Shown piece after piece: positions 40,191 through 50,194 of a DNA stretch of 64,000 nucleotides. The notes beneath the pieces were generated by a model. That model saw nothing but the letters and a program-made list of their open reading frames with translations. It ran no database searches and was not told the DNA's origin. Made by a program: the position numbers and the translations under genes. Positions within the stretch are counted from its first letter, which is position 1. Each line of letters begins with the position of its first letter. The DNA comes from Streptomyces spectabilis (GTDB lineage Bacteria; Actinomycetota; Actinomycetes; Streptomycetales; Streptomycetaceae), in assembly GCF_008704795.1 (NCBI RefSeq), contig NZ_CP023690.1, forward strand, positions 3,482,501-3,546,500, in the 5' to 3' direction.

Positions 40191-40946
40191 TCAGGACGGG
40201 GTGCGCTGGGCGGCCGCCATCAGACGGGCCACGTCGTCGGTGCCGATGGTCAGCGCGCAGCCCGCCGTGGCGAGCACATCGCGCTCGGCGGGGGTGTAGG
40301 GACCGTCGGCGAGGGCGATGCGGGCCCCCTTGAGCAGCAGCGCCTCGCGGCCCGCGGGGGCCAGGTGCGGGGCGAGGGGGCCGAGCGCCTCGTGGAGTTC
40401 GATGGCGAGCCCCGGCGCGCAGTCGGGGGCGCCGGGGCGGCCGGTGTCGGCGGCGAGCGCGTTGACGAGGGCGACGACGCGCTCCTCGGTGCAGTCGTCG
40501 AACCCGGCGCCGCGCAGGGTGGCGACGGCCGCGTCGAGCGTGGTGCGGGAGGTGGCGCCGCCGGTGGTGAGCACGGCGATGACGACGGTGTGCACGGCCT
40601 CGCGGAGCATGGCGGCGAGCCGGATCGTGGTGGGGTGGTCGAGCGCGTCGAGCCCGAAGTGGTCCTGGCAGGCGGCGCATTCGACGACGGGCCCGGTCCG
40701 GCCGCGGGAGAGCAGCGGCACGCCGAGGAGGACGAACCGGCGGCGTCCGCTGCGCCGCTGGTAGTTGCGGTCGCCGCCGCAGCCGGGGCAGAAGAACTCG
40801 CCGTCGCAGACGGTGGTCCAGGCGGTGCGGGTGCCGATCAGGCGGCGCACGCGGTGCAGGCCCGCCGGTCGGCCCCGGTCCGGCGGGGTGCCCGGGGCGC
40901 GGGAGTCGTGGGAGTTCCGGCCGTCTCGTTCCCGGTCTGGCAGCAC
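40191..40946 (-). CDS. TerB-like protein with N-terminal zinc ribbon
   Basis: 251 residues. N-terminal zinc-binding FCPGCGGDRNY ... VECAACQDHFG (two CxxC). The C-terminal half is an all-helical acidic TerB-like domain (AAMLREAVHTVVIAVLTTGG ... LLLKGARIALADGPYTPAERDVLATAGCAL). Streptomyces proteins with this combination are usually called tellurite-resistance TerB family; real function unknown, possibly metal or stress sensing. Start set at GTG 40946, six nt after GGAGG; the preceding GTG is too close to the ribosome binding site. Confidence 0.8.
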   Translation of the reverse strand: MLPDRERDGRNSHDSRAPGTPPDRGRPAGLHRVRRLIGTRTAWTTVCDGEFFCPGCGGDRNYQRRSGRRRFVLLGVPLLSRGRTGPVVECAACQDHFGLDALDHPTTIRLAAMLREAVHTVVIAVLTTGGATSRTTLDAAVATLRGAGFDDCTEERVVALVNALAADTGRPGAPDCAPGLAIELHEALGPLAPHLAPAGREALLLKGARIALADGPYTPAERDVLATAGCALTIGTDDVARLMAAAQRTPS

Positions 40947-41143
40947 CACGCACCTCCACGACTCCGCGGCCGCCCTGCCGCGTTGGCGTGATGTTAGCCA
41001 CATCGATGATGCCGCGTCAGTACCCCGGACGGGAGATGGCCGGTAGCAGGTCCGTGACCAGCCGCCCGGCGCGCCGTGGCCCCGCCCGCCACAAGGGCGG
41101 ACGGGGCCACGAAAGCACCGGTCGAACTGGGGGTCGAACAGGC

Positions 41144-42952
<1,809 letters not shown>

Positions 42953-43000
42953 CTACAGGCCCTCGCCGCGGCGGCTAAGGAGAAGCAGCCCGTAACGCAT
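42953..43000 (-). CDS. leuL: leuA leader peptide
   Basis: 15 residues, MRYGLLLLSRRGEGL, with four consecutive Leu codons (CTG CTT CTC CTT, including CTT codons that are uncommon in this genome), ending in TAG. Located 87 nt upstream of leuA. This is the classic architecture of transcription attenuation by leucyl-tRNA level, known for actinobacterial leuA genes. The ribosome binding site is weak. Confidence 0.82.
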   Translation of the reverse strand: MRYGLLLLSRRGEGL

Positions 43001-43311
43001 GATGCTCAGCAGCCTAACCGAGCATCCGCCGATACGGCGTCCCGTATCACTATGCGGGACCTGCGTCGGTGCTCCGCGGATGTTCCAGGAACATTCCAGC
43101 CCGTCCGGCGGACGGATGGCGAGGGGGCATGGCGTTAAAGCGCCCCGAAGGGGCGCGGGGAACTGCGCGACCAGCCCCAGACGGCCCGCAGATTCACTCC
43201 AAGCGAGGCCGTTAGCAGTCCAGGCCGCCTCGCAGGCCCCGTATCCCGGTATTTCACCAATCATGGTGGCAGCTAGTGACAGCGGCATGACCCAGTGCCA
43301 CATTGCCACGC
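43001..43311. other. 311-nt intergenic region between leuA leader and protealysin gene
   Basis: Contains the leuA promoter area with an inverted repeat GATACGG-CGTC-CCGTATC (43031-43048), dispersed repeat copy 3 (43150-43176), and the weakly defined promoter of the metalloprotease gene. No gene recognised. Confidence 0.6.
43150..43176 (+). repeat. Dispersed repeat, copy 3
   Basis: Exact 27-nt core match to copies 1 and 2, within a 52-nt block (43140-43191) identical to 33765-33816 except for one base. The left half forms the stem GCGCCCC-GAA-GGGGCGC. Sits intergenically between leuA and the protease gene. Confidence 0.92.
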
Positions 43312-44397
43312 ATGACCGCCAACCCAACGGGGAACCCGGAGAGGTTCGAGCCCGTCTTCTGCACCATCGTGCCGCCGTTCGTCCTGGACACCCTCGCCCA
43401 GAACCAGGACCCCGCCCTCGCGGGACCGGCCCGCCGCACCCTCCAGCGGGACGCCTTCGAGCGCACCCAGCGCCGTCTGACCACCGTCATCGGCGCCCCG
43501 TCCGTCGCCGCGCCCAAGGGCGCCGAGGAGGGCAAGCCGCACCGCACCATCCACGACGCAAAGCACCGCACGGACCTGCCCGGCCGCAAGGTGCGCGGCG
43601 AGGGCGACAAGGCCGGCAAGGACGCCACCGTCAACCGCGCGTACGACGGCCTCGGCGCGACCTTCGAGGTGTTCTTCAAGCACTTCGCGCGCGACTCGAT
43701 CGACGGCGGAGGGCTGCCGCTCAACGCCACCGTCCACTACGGCGAGGACTACGGGAACGCCTTCTGGAACGGCGAGCAGATGGTGTTCGGCGACGGGGAC
43801 AGGGAGATCTTCCTCGACTTCACCATCCCCGTGGACGTGATCGGCCACGAGCTGACCCACGGCGTGGTCCAGTACACCGCCAACCTCACCTACTTCGGCC
43901 AGCCCGGCGCCCTGAACGAGTCCATGGCGGACGTCTTCGGCTCGCTGATCAAGCAGTACACGCTCGGCCAGACCGCCGCCGACGCCGACTGGCTGATCGG
44001 CGCGGGCCTGCTCGCCGAGCGGGTCACCGGCACCGCGCTGCGCTCCATGAAGGCCCCGGGCACCGCGTACGACGACGACGTCCTCGGCAAGGACCCGCAG
44101 CCCGCCACCATGGACGACTACGTCCGCACCGGCCGCGACAACGGCGGCGTGCACATCAACTCCGGCATCCCGAACCACGCCTTCTACCTGCTCGCCCAGA
44201 CCCTCGGCGGCCACGCCTGGGAGCGGGCGGGGCAGATCTGGTACGCCGTCCTGACCGGCGGCGAGCTGGCCCAGGACGCGTCGTTCACGGACTTCGCCAA
44301 GCTGACGGTCGCGGCCGCCCGCGCCAAGTACGGCGACGGCGAGGAGCTCAAGGCGGTCCTCGACGCGTGGGCGCAGGTCAAGGTACCGGCGACCTGA
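43312..44397 (+). CDS. Protealysin-type M4 metalloprotease
   Basis: 361 residues. Zinc site HELTH (179-183) with third ligand Glu in NESMADVFG and active-site His in NGGVHINSGIPNHAF, as in thermolysin. It has no signal peptide and only a short propeptide carrying PPFVLDTLAQN, the hallmark of the protealysin subgroup rather than large-propeptide thermolysins. ATG 43312 is preferred over an upstream TTG, but no clear ribosome binding site is present. The emfourin-like inhibitor gene follows after 70 nt, the known protealysin operon arrangement. Possible roles are intracellular or non-classically secreted proteolysis. Confidence 0.93.
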   Translation: MTANPTGNPERFEPVFCTIVPPFVLDTLAQNQDPALAGPARRTLQRDAFERTQRRLTTVIGAPSVAAPKGAEEGKPHRTIHDAKHRTDLPGRKVRGEGDKAGKDATVNRAYDGLGATFEVFFKHFARDSIDGGGLPLNATVHYGEDYGNAFWNGEQMVFGDGDREIFLDFTIPVDVIGHELTHGVVQYTANLTYFGQPGALNESMADVFGSLIKQYTLGQTAADADWLIGAGLLAERVTGTALRSMKAPGTAYDDDVLGKDPQPATMDDYVRTGRDNGGVHINSGIPNHAFYLLAQTLGGHAWERAGQIWYAVLTGGELAQDASFTDFAKLTVAAARAKYGDGEELKAVLDAWAQVKVPAT

Positions 44398-44467
44398 TCC
44401 GGCCGGAAGCCGTCGGGCCCGCCGGGGCCGCCTGGCGGGGCGCCGGAGCCTGGAGTAGACAGGACCC

Positions 44468-44734
44468 ATGCGTATCCAGGTGAAGCGCACCGGAGGGTTC
44501 GGCGGCATCGAGCGGCACGCGGAGGTGGACACCACCGCGCGCCCCGACGCCCACGAGTGGCACGCCCTGGCCGAGCGGGCCGTGGCCGACGGCCGGGGCG
44601 AGCCACCGATCGGCGTGCCCGACGGCTTCAGCTACCAGATCACCGTCGACGGGCGGACCGTGTACTGCGCGGACCCGCGCCTGACCGACGACCAGCGCCA
44701 GCTCATCACCCGGGTCCTGAAGGAGGGCTCGTAG
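44468..44734 (+). CDS. Emfourin-like protealysin inhibitor
   Basis: 88 residues: MRIQVKRTGGFGGIERHAEV opening and the FSYQITVDGRTVYCADPRLTDDQRQLITRVL ending match the emfourin (M4in) family of proteins that bind and inhibit protealysin. Encoded directly after the M4 protease in the same direction, so both are likely made together and the inhibitor keeps the protease silent in the cytoplasm. A perfect 18-bp palindrome (44735-44752) right after the stop may aid termination. Confidence 0.85.
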   Translation: MRIQVKRTGGFGGIERHAEVDTTARPDAHEWHALAERAVADGRGEPPIGVPDGFSYQITVDGRTVYCADPRLTDDQRQLITRVLKEGS

Positions 44735-44752
44735 GCGGCGGACGTCCGCCGC
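44735..44752 (+). terminator. Palindrome after the emfourin gene
   Basis: GCGGCGGAC followed immediately by its reverse complement GTCCGCCGC, starting just after the stop codon. It could fold with a 4-nt loop. No U-tract; weak evidence for termination. Confidence 0.45.
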
Positions 44753-44812
44753 AACACCCCGTGCGCGCACGGGCGTTGACTTCCCTCACGGCCGGTGCGG
44801 ATGATCCCGCGC

Positions 44813-46189
44813 ATGGCGACCATCCCCCCGGGGCCCCGCGCCCCGCTGCCCCCGTTCCCGCGCGACTTCCTGTGGGGCGTGGCCACGTCGGCCCACCAGA
44901 TCGAGGGCGCCGCCGACGAGCGCGGCCCGTCGGTGTGGGACGCCTTCACGGCCCTGCCGGGGAACGTGAAGGACGGCACCACCGCCGCCGTGGCCTGCGA
45001 CCACGTGCGCCGCTACCGCGAGGACGTGGCGCTCGTCCGTGACCTGGGGGTGGGCGCGTACCGCTTCTCGGTGTCCTGGCCGCGCGTGCTGCCCGAGGGG
45101 ACGGGCGCCGTCAGCGAGCGGGGCCTGGACTTCTACGACCGGCTCGTCGACGAGCTGTGCGCGGCGGACGTGCGCCCCGTGCCGACGCTCTTCCACTGGG
45201 ACACCCCGCTCGCCGTGGAGGAGGCGGGCGGCTGGCTCACGCGCGCGACGGCCGAGCGCTTCGCCGAGTACGTGGCCGTCGTCGCGGCCCGCATCGGCGA
45301 CCGCGTACCGAAGTGGATCACCCTGAACGAGCCCGCCGAGCACACCCTGCTCGGCCACGCCCTGGGCCAGCACGCGCCCGGGAAGCGGCTGCTCTTCGAC
45401 GCCCTGCCGGTGGCCCACCACCAGCTCCTCGGCCACGGCCTCGCGGTGCGGGCGCTGCGCGCGGCCGGCGCTCAGGACGTGGGCGTCGCGAACTCCCACG
45501 GACCCACCTGGCCCGCCTCGGACGCCCCCGCGGACCGGGAGGCCGCCGACTTCTACGACGTCCTCCTCAACCGCCTGTTCTCCGACCCGCTGCTCCTCGG
45601 CCGCTACCCCGAAGGCGTCGCGGAGCTGCTCGCCGCCGCCGTGCCGGACCCGGCGGCGGACCTGAAGGTGATCGCCGAGCCGCTGGACTGGTACGGCGTG
45701 AACTTCTACCAGCCCACGAAGGTGGGTGCCCCCGCCGAGCACGCCACGGAGTTCTCCGGCGTGACGCTGCCGCCGCAGCTGCCCTTCGCCCCCCGCGAGA
45801 TCACCGGGCACCCGCTGACCGACTTCGGCTGGCCGGTGGTCCCCGAGGCCCTCACCGAGCTGCTCCTGGCCCTCCGCGAGCGGTACGGCGACCGCCTTCC
45901 GCCCCTCGTCATCACGGAGAACGGCTGCTCCTACGACGGCCTGGACGACCAGGACCGCATCGCGTACCTGGACGGCCATCTGCGGGCCCTGCACCGGGCG
46001 CGGACCGCAGGGGTCGACGTCCGGGGCTACTTCGTGTGGTCGCTGCTCGACAACTTCGAGTGGGCGGAGGGCTACCGCCAGCGGTTCGGCCTCGTCCACG
46101 TCGACTACGCCACGCAGCGGCGCACCCCGAAGGCGTCCTACCACTGGCTCAGGTCGGCCCTGGCCGGGCTAGAAGCCCAGGCGCCGTAG
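44813..46189 (+). CDS. Beta-glucosidase, glycoside hydrolase family 1
   Basis: 458 residues. FLWGVATSAHQIEGA, acid/base Glu in TLNEPAEH, nucleophile Glu in VITENGCS, and the C-terminal YFVWSLLDNFEWAEGYRQRFGLVHVDY signature. No signal peptide, so cytoplasmic; expected to hydrolyse cellobiose-like beta-glucosides. ATG 44813 was chosen over GTG 44795 and ATG 44801 because it gives the usual short lead into FPRDFLWG, but no start has a strong ribosome binding site. Its end overlaps the convergent era gene by 21 nt. Confidence 0.93.
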   Translation: MATIPPGPRAPLPPFPRDFLWGVATSAHQIEGAADERGPSVWDAFTALPGNVKDGTTAAVACDHVRRYREDVALVRDLGVGAYRFSVSWPRVLPEGTGAVSERGLDFYDRLVDELCAADVRPVPTLFHWDTPLAVEEAGGWLTRATAERFAEYVAVVAARIGDRVPKWITLNEPAEHTLLGHALGQHAPGKRLLFDALPVAHHQLLGHGLAVRALRAAGAQDVGVANSHGPTWPASDAPADREAADFYDVLLNRLFSDPLLLGRYPEGVAELLAAAVPDPAADLKVIAEPLDWYGVNFYQPTKVGAPAEHATEFSGVTLPPQLPFAPREITGHPLTDFGWPVVPEALTELLLALRERYGDRLPPLVITENGCSYDGLDDQDRIAYLDGHLRALHRARTAGVDVRGYFVWSLLDNFEWAEGYRQRFGLVHVDYATQRRTPKASYHWLRSALAGLEAQAP

Positions 46190-47122
46190 CTGCTTGGGGT
46201 CGCGCTGCCAGTCCTTCGCCACCTTCACGTGCAGGTCGAGGAAGACGGGCGTGCCGAGCAGCGCCTCGATCTGCTTGCGGGACTTGATGCCGACGTCCTT
46301 GAGCCGCTTGCCCTTGGGGCCGATGATGATGCCCTTCTGGCTGGACCGCTCGATGAACACGTTCGCGTGGATGTCGAGCAGGGGCTTGTCGGCGGGGCGG
46401 CCCTCGCGGGGCAGCATCTCCTCGACGACCACGGCGATGGAGTGCGGCAGCTCGTCCCGCACGCCCTCCAGGGCCGCCTCGCGGATCAGCTCGGCCACCA
46501 TGACCTGCTCGGGCTCGTCCGTGAGGTCGCCCTCGGGGTAGAGCGCGGGCCCCTCAGGAAGCAGCGGCACCAGCAGATCGGCGAGCAGCTCCACCTGCTT
46601 CTCGCCGACGGCGGAGACCGGCACGATCTCCTGCCACTGGAAGCCCAGCTCCTTGCCGAGCTGGTCGACCGCGATGAGCTGCTCGGCAAGCGCCTTGCTG
46701 TCGACCAGGTCGGTCTTGGTGATGATGGCGACCTTCGGCGCCTTCTTGATCGACGCCAGCTCCTTGGCGATGAACCGGTCGCCGGGCCCGATCTTCTGGT
46801 CCGCGGGCAGGCAGAAGCCGATCACGTCGACCTCGGCCCACGTGGCGCGGACCACGTCGTTGAGCCGCTCGCCGAGCAGCGTGCGCGGCTTGTGCAGGCC
46901 GGGGGTGTCGACCAGGATCAGCTGCGCGTCGGGCCGGTGCACGATGCCGCGCACGGTGTGCCGGGTGGTCTGCGGGCGGTTCGAGGTGATGGCCACCTTC
47001 TTGCCGACCAGAGCGTTCGTCAGGGTGGACTTGCCGGCGTTGGGGCGGCCCACGAAGCAGGCGAAACCCGCACGGTGGTCGCTCCGCTGGGTCGGCTGGG
47101 GTGTCTGGGTTCGCACGCTCAT
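46169..47122 (-). CDS. era: GTPase Era
   Basis: 317 residues. G1 GRPNAGKST, G3 DTPG, G4 TKTD, and the C-terminal KH domain with GIIIGPKGKRLKDVG. Binds the 3' end of 16S rRNA during 30S assembly. ATG 47122 is about nine nt from AGGGA; an upstream ATG at 47131 abuts the ribosome binding site. In many bacteria it lies with ybeY, phoH and cdd, and here the same genes are nearby on the same strand. The IR at 47211-47349 lies upstream. Confidence 0.96.
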   Translation of the reverse strand: MSVRTQTPQPTQRSDHRAGFACFVGRPNAGKSTLTNALVGKKVAITSNRPQTTRHTVRGIVHRPDAQLILVDTPGLHKPRTLLGERLNDVVRATWAEVDVIGFCLPADQKIGPGDRFIAKELASIKKAPKVAIITKTDLVDSKALAEQLIAVDQLGKELGFQWQEIVPVSAVGEKQVELLADLLVPLLPEGPALYPEGDLTDEPEQVMVAELIREAALEGVRDELPHSIAVVVEEMLPREGRPADKPLLDIHANVFIERSSQKGIIIGPKGKRLKDVGIKSRKQIEALLGTPVFLDLHVKVAKDWQRDPKQLRRLGF

Positions 47123-47210
47123 GCCGCCCATTCTCCCTGATCTTTTCCGCCCCGGTCGCCTCGGGCGCGGCCGCTCCCCCACCCGCCCGCCCTTCCACCG
47201 CGCTGACGCG

Positions 47211-47349
47211 CTCGTCCTCAAACGCCGGACGGGCTGAAAGTCTCCGGTGCGCGCTGGATCTCGTCTGCGGCTCCGCACAGGTCCGCGGTCCGCGGACGAC
47301 ATGCGGTCCGCACCGGCACCATTCAGCCCGTCCGGCGTTTGAGGACGAG
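47211..47349. repeat. Long inverted repeat, 27-bp perfect arms
   Basis: Left arm 47211-47237 begins CTCGTCCTCAAACGCCGGAC; right arm 47323-47349 is its exact reverse complement and ends GTTTGAGGACGAG. Spacer is 85 nt and itself carries GTCCGCG/CGCGGAC dyads. I recognise this sequence as a frequent intergenic repeat in Streptomyces genomes. It separates era from the cdd-like gene. Confidence 0.92.
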
Positions 47350-47379
47350 GCGCGGAGCGCCGATGAAGGCCGGTCGGGG

Positions 47380-47730
47380 TCAGGCCTCGGTGGTGTGGTG
47401 GAGCGTGCCGTCCGGGGCCGCCAGGAAGACCGGGGTGCCGGGGCCGCCCAGGTCCCGGACGGCGGCCAGGTCGGCGCCCGGGAGGGCCTCCGCCCCGGAG
47501 ACGACGGCCGCCGCCTCCAGGGACTCCGCCCCGGACGCTACGGCCATCGCCACGGCCGTACGCAGCGCGGACAGCTCCAGGGACGCGAGGGAGACCGTCC
47601 CGGCGACGTACGTGCGCCCGGTCTCGTCCCGTACCGCCGCCCCCTCCGGCACGCCGTTGCGGGCCCGCGCCGAACGCGCGAGGGTGACGATCTTCTGGTC
47701 CTCGGGGCCGAGGTCGGTGCGCTCAGTCAT
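47380..47730 (-). CDS. Degenerate cytidine-deaminase-like protein
   Basis: 116 residues with the length and strand-helix rhythm of cytidine deaminase (KIVTLARSARARNGVPEGAAVRDETGRTYVAGTVSL ... LSALRTAVAMAVASGAE). The zinc ligands are gone: the CAE of the first motif is replaced by SAL, and PCxxC is missing. It occupies the cdd position next to era, so it is probably a non-catalytic homologue retained for another role. ATG 47730. Confidence 0.8.
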   Translation of the reverse strand: MTERTDLGPEDQKIVTLARSARARNGVPEGAAVRDETGRTYVAGTVSLASLELSALRTAVAMAVASGAESLEAAAVVSGAEALPGADLAAVRDLGGPGTPVFLAAPDGTLHHTTEA

Positions 47731-47760
47731 GGCACGAGCATAAGGAGCCGGGCCCGCGGC

Positions 47761-48666
47761 TCACCCGGCCACCCGGTACATCGACCCGCGCCGCGCCTCG
47801 GGCGTGGCCAGCCACTCCAGCTTCGCCGCCGTGTCCGCGAGCGGCAGCGGCGTGTGCAGGACGACCGTCAGATCGGGCCGCGCGGGCACCTTCAGGGCGG
47901 TCGACTCCACGTGCAGGATGCCCGCGAGCGGATGGTCGATCTCCTTGTGGACCAGGCCCGCGGGCCGGATGTCCTGCCGCTCCCACAGCTCCGTGAACTC
48001 CTCGCCCAGGGCGTGCAGCCGGGCGAGCAGGTCCTGGAAGCCCTCGTCGCCCGGGTGCTCGGAGCAGGCGGCGCGGAACTGTGCGACGAGCGTCACCGCG
48101 TTCCGCGCCCAGCTGACGCTGCGCGAGCGGTACATCGGGTCCGTGAAGAAGTCGAGGATGCAGTTCTGCGTGGTCTCGGGGCGCATGCCGAGGACCATGG
48201 CGGCCGCGTCGTTGTAGACGAGGCAGTTGTAGTAGCGGTCCATGATGTGCGCCGGGTACGGCATCCAGGTGTCGATGAGCCGCCGCAGGCCCTCGTCCAT
48301 GTGCTCGGCGTCCCGCTCCGCCTGCGGCGCGGGCGGATTGAGGCCCGCGAGCACGTACAGATGGCGGCGCTCGGTGCCCGACAGCTTCAGGACGCGTGCC
48401 ACGGAGTCCAGGACCTGCGGCGACACGGAGATGTCGCGGCCCTGCTCAAGCCACTGGTACCAGGACGCGCCGACGCCCGCGAGGACGGCGACCTCCTCGC
48501 GCCTGAGGCCCGGCGTGCGCCGCCGGCCGCCCTCCGGGAGCCCGGCCTCCGCCGGGCTCACCCGGGCCCGCCTGCTCATCAGGAAGTCCCGCAGCTCCAC
48601 TCGGCGACGGGCCTTCGCCCCGTCGGTCCGCTCCCCGGCCTGACTGGCCACCGTTCCCCCCGTCAT
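47761..48666 (-). CDS. XRE regulator with MmyB-like ligand-binding domain
   Basis: 301 residues. Helix-turn-helix RRTPGLRREEVAVLAGVGASWYQWLEQGRDISVSPQVLDSVARVL, followed by the MmyB-type PAS-like domain (PAHIMDRYYNCLVYNDAAAMVLG ... CILDFFTDPMYR), which often binds fatty acids in this family. Divergent from a DHA2 exporter with an 8-bp-arm palindrome between them, so likely its repressor or activator. ATG 48666. Confidence 0.92.
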   Translation of the reverse strand: MTGGTVASQAGERTDGAKARRRVELRDFLMSRRARVSPAEAGLPEGGRRRTPGLRREEVAVLAGVGASWYQWLEQGRDISVSPQVLDSVARVLKLSGTERRHLYVLAGLNPPAPQAERDAEHMDEGLRRLIDTWMPYPAHIMDRYYNCLVYNDAAAMVLGMRPETTQNCILDFFTDPMYRSRSVSWARNAVTLVAQFRAACSEHPGDEGFQDLLARLHALGEEFTELWERQDIRPAGLVHKEIDHPLAGILHVESTALKVPARPDLTVVLHTPLPLADTAAKLEWLATPEARRGSMYRVAG

Positions 48667-48682
48667 CCGCCCGCCGATCCGC

Positions 48683-48701
48683 CTGGTGGTCGTACCACCA
48701 G
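48683..48701. promoter_or_regulatory. Operator between MmyB-like regulator and exporter
   Basis: CTGGTGGT-CGT-ACCACCAG, perfect 8-bp arms, in the 85-nt divergent gap and 17 nt from the regulator start. Natural binding site candidate for the MmyB-like protein. Confidence 0.65.
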
Positions 48702-48751
48702 CATAAGTTCCCGCTCCCCAGGGCTATTCCGGCCGCCGCAAGCTCGTGACC

Positions 48752-50185
48752 ATGGCGATCGACACCTCCGCTCCTTCCCCCGCCGCACCGTCCTCCCCCG
48801 CCGCTCCCCCAGGTCCCGCCGCGGCGCCCCCGAAGCTCTCCCGCCGCGACACGCTCATCCTGTTCGTGCTGTGTGCCGCGCAGTTCATGGTGGCGCTCGA
48901 CTTCTCCGTCCTGAACGTGGCGCTGCCCGTGCTCGGCGAGGACCTCGGCATGAGCCACGCCGCGCTCCAGTGGGCCGTCACCGCCTTCGCGCTGCCGTCC
49001 GGCGGCTTCCTGCTGCTCTTCGGCCGCGTCGGCGACCTGTTCGGGCGGCGCAGGCTGTTCCTCGGCGGGCTCGCGCTGTTCGGCGCGGCCTCGCTGCTGG
49101 CCACCTTCGCCTGGGACCCGGCGTCGTTCCTCGCCGGGCGCGCGCTGCAGGGCGTGGGCGCGGCCGCGATCGTGCCGACCGGCATGTCGCTGCTCACCAC
49201 GACGTTCCCGGAGGGCCCGCAGCGCGACCGGGCGCTCGGCATCTCCGGCACGCTCCTGTCCCTCGGCTTCACCGTCGGCATGGTGCTCGGCGGCGTCCTC
49301 ACCGACACCCTCGGCTGGCGCTCCACGATGGGGCTGCTCACCCTCTTCGCGCTGATCGTGCTGCCGCTGGCGCCCGGTCTGCTGCCGGAGTCCCGCACGC
49401 CGGAGCGCCCGCGCCTGGACCTCCCCGGCGCGGTCACGGTCACCGGCGGTCTGCTGGCCCTGATCTACGCCCTGTCCACGGCCGCCGAGCGCGGCTTCGG
49501 CGACACCGACGTGCTCGTCACCCTGGCCGCGGGCGTCGCCCTGCTCGCCGCCTTCGGCTACGTCGAGACGCGCGCGGCCGCTCCGCTGGTCTCCCTGCCG
49601 ATGCTGCGCCGCCGCACGGTGGCGTGGGGCAACTTCGGCGGCCTCGTCACCTTCGCGATGATGTCGACGGTCGTCTTCGTCCTGACCCTCTACTTCCAGG
49701 ACGTCCTGGACCTGTCCGCCTTCGAGACCGGCCTGGTCTTCGGCGTCCAGGGCGTGGTGTCGGTCTTCGCGGGCATGCGCGCGCCGAAGGTCATCGGCCG
49801 CTTCGGGCCGCACCGCACGCTCGTCGGCTCGCTGCTCGGCCAAGCCCTGTTCGTGGCGGCGCTCCTCGCGATCGGCGAGGGCGCGTGGTCGGTGTGGCTC
49901 GCGGCCGTGGCCGTGTCGGTGGCCAGCATGTTCCACCTCGGCGCGATCGTCAGCTACGGCGTCACGGTCACCTCGGGCGTGCCGGACGAGGAGCAGGGCC
50001 TGGCGACGGGCCTGGTCACCTCCACCCAGCAGGTGGGCCTCACCATCGGCATCCCCGTACTGGGCGTCCTCGCGACGACGGGCGGCGACACCCTGACGGG
50101 CACCCGGACGGTACTCGCCGTGGACGCGGCGGTCGTCCTCCTCACGGCGGCGCTCGTGGCGGTGGGCCTCGGGCGGCGGCGCTAG
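48752..50185 (+). CDS. DHA2-type MFS multidrug exporter (14-TM)
   Basis: About 477 residues with 14 predicted helices. Motif A GRVGDLFGRRRLFLGG, motif B-like LAGRALQGVGAA and motif C-like LGFTVGMVLGGVLTD. N-terminal ~30 residues are Ala/Pro-rich and cytoplasmic. Proton-driven drug or metabolite export at the cell membrane. ATG 48752 is chosen, with GTG 48746 possible; neither has a clear ribosome binding site. Divergent from its probable regulator. The stop lies inside the hairpin CTAGGG-CCTGT-CCCTAG (50182-50198). Confidence 0.93.
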   Translation: MAIDTSAPSPAAPSSPAAPPGPAAAPPKLSRRDTLILFVLCAAQFMVALDFSVLNVALPVLGEDLGMSHAALQWAVTAFALPSGGFLLLFGRVGDLFGRRRLFLGGLALFGAASLLATFAWDPASFLAGRALQGVGAAAIVPTGMSLLTTTFPEGPQRDRALGISGTLLSLGFTVGMVLGGVLTDTLGWRSTMGLLTLFALIVLPLAPGLLPESRTPERPRLDLPGAVTVTGGLLALIYALSTAAERGFGDTDVLVTLAAGVALLAAFGYVETRAAAPLVSLPMLRRRTVAWGNFGGLVTFAMMSTVVFVLTLYFQDVLDLSAFETGLVFGVQGVVSVFAGMRAPKVIGRFGPHRTLVGSLLGQALFVAALLAIGEGAWSVWLAAVAVSVASMFHLGAIVSYGVTVTSGVPDEEQGLATGLVTSTQQVGLTIGIPVLGVLATTGGDTLTGTRTVLAVDAAVVLLTAALVAVGLGRRR

Positions 50186-50194
50186 GGCCTGTCC

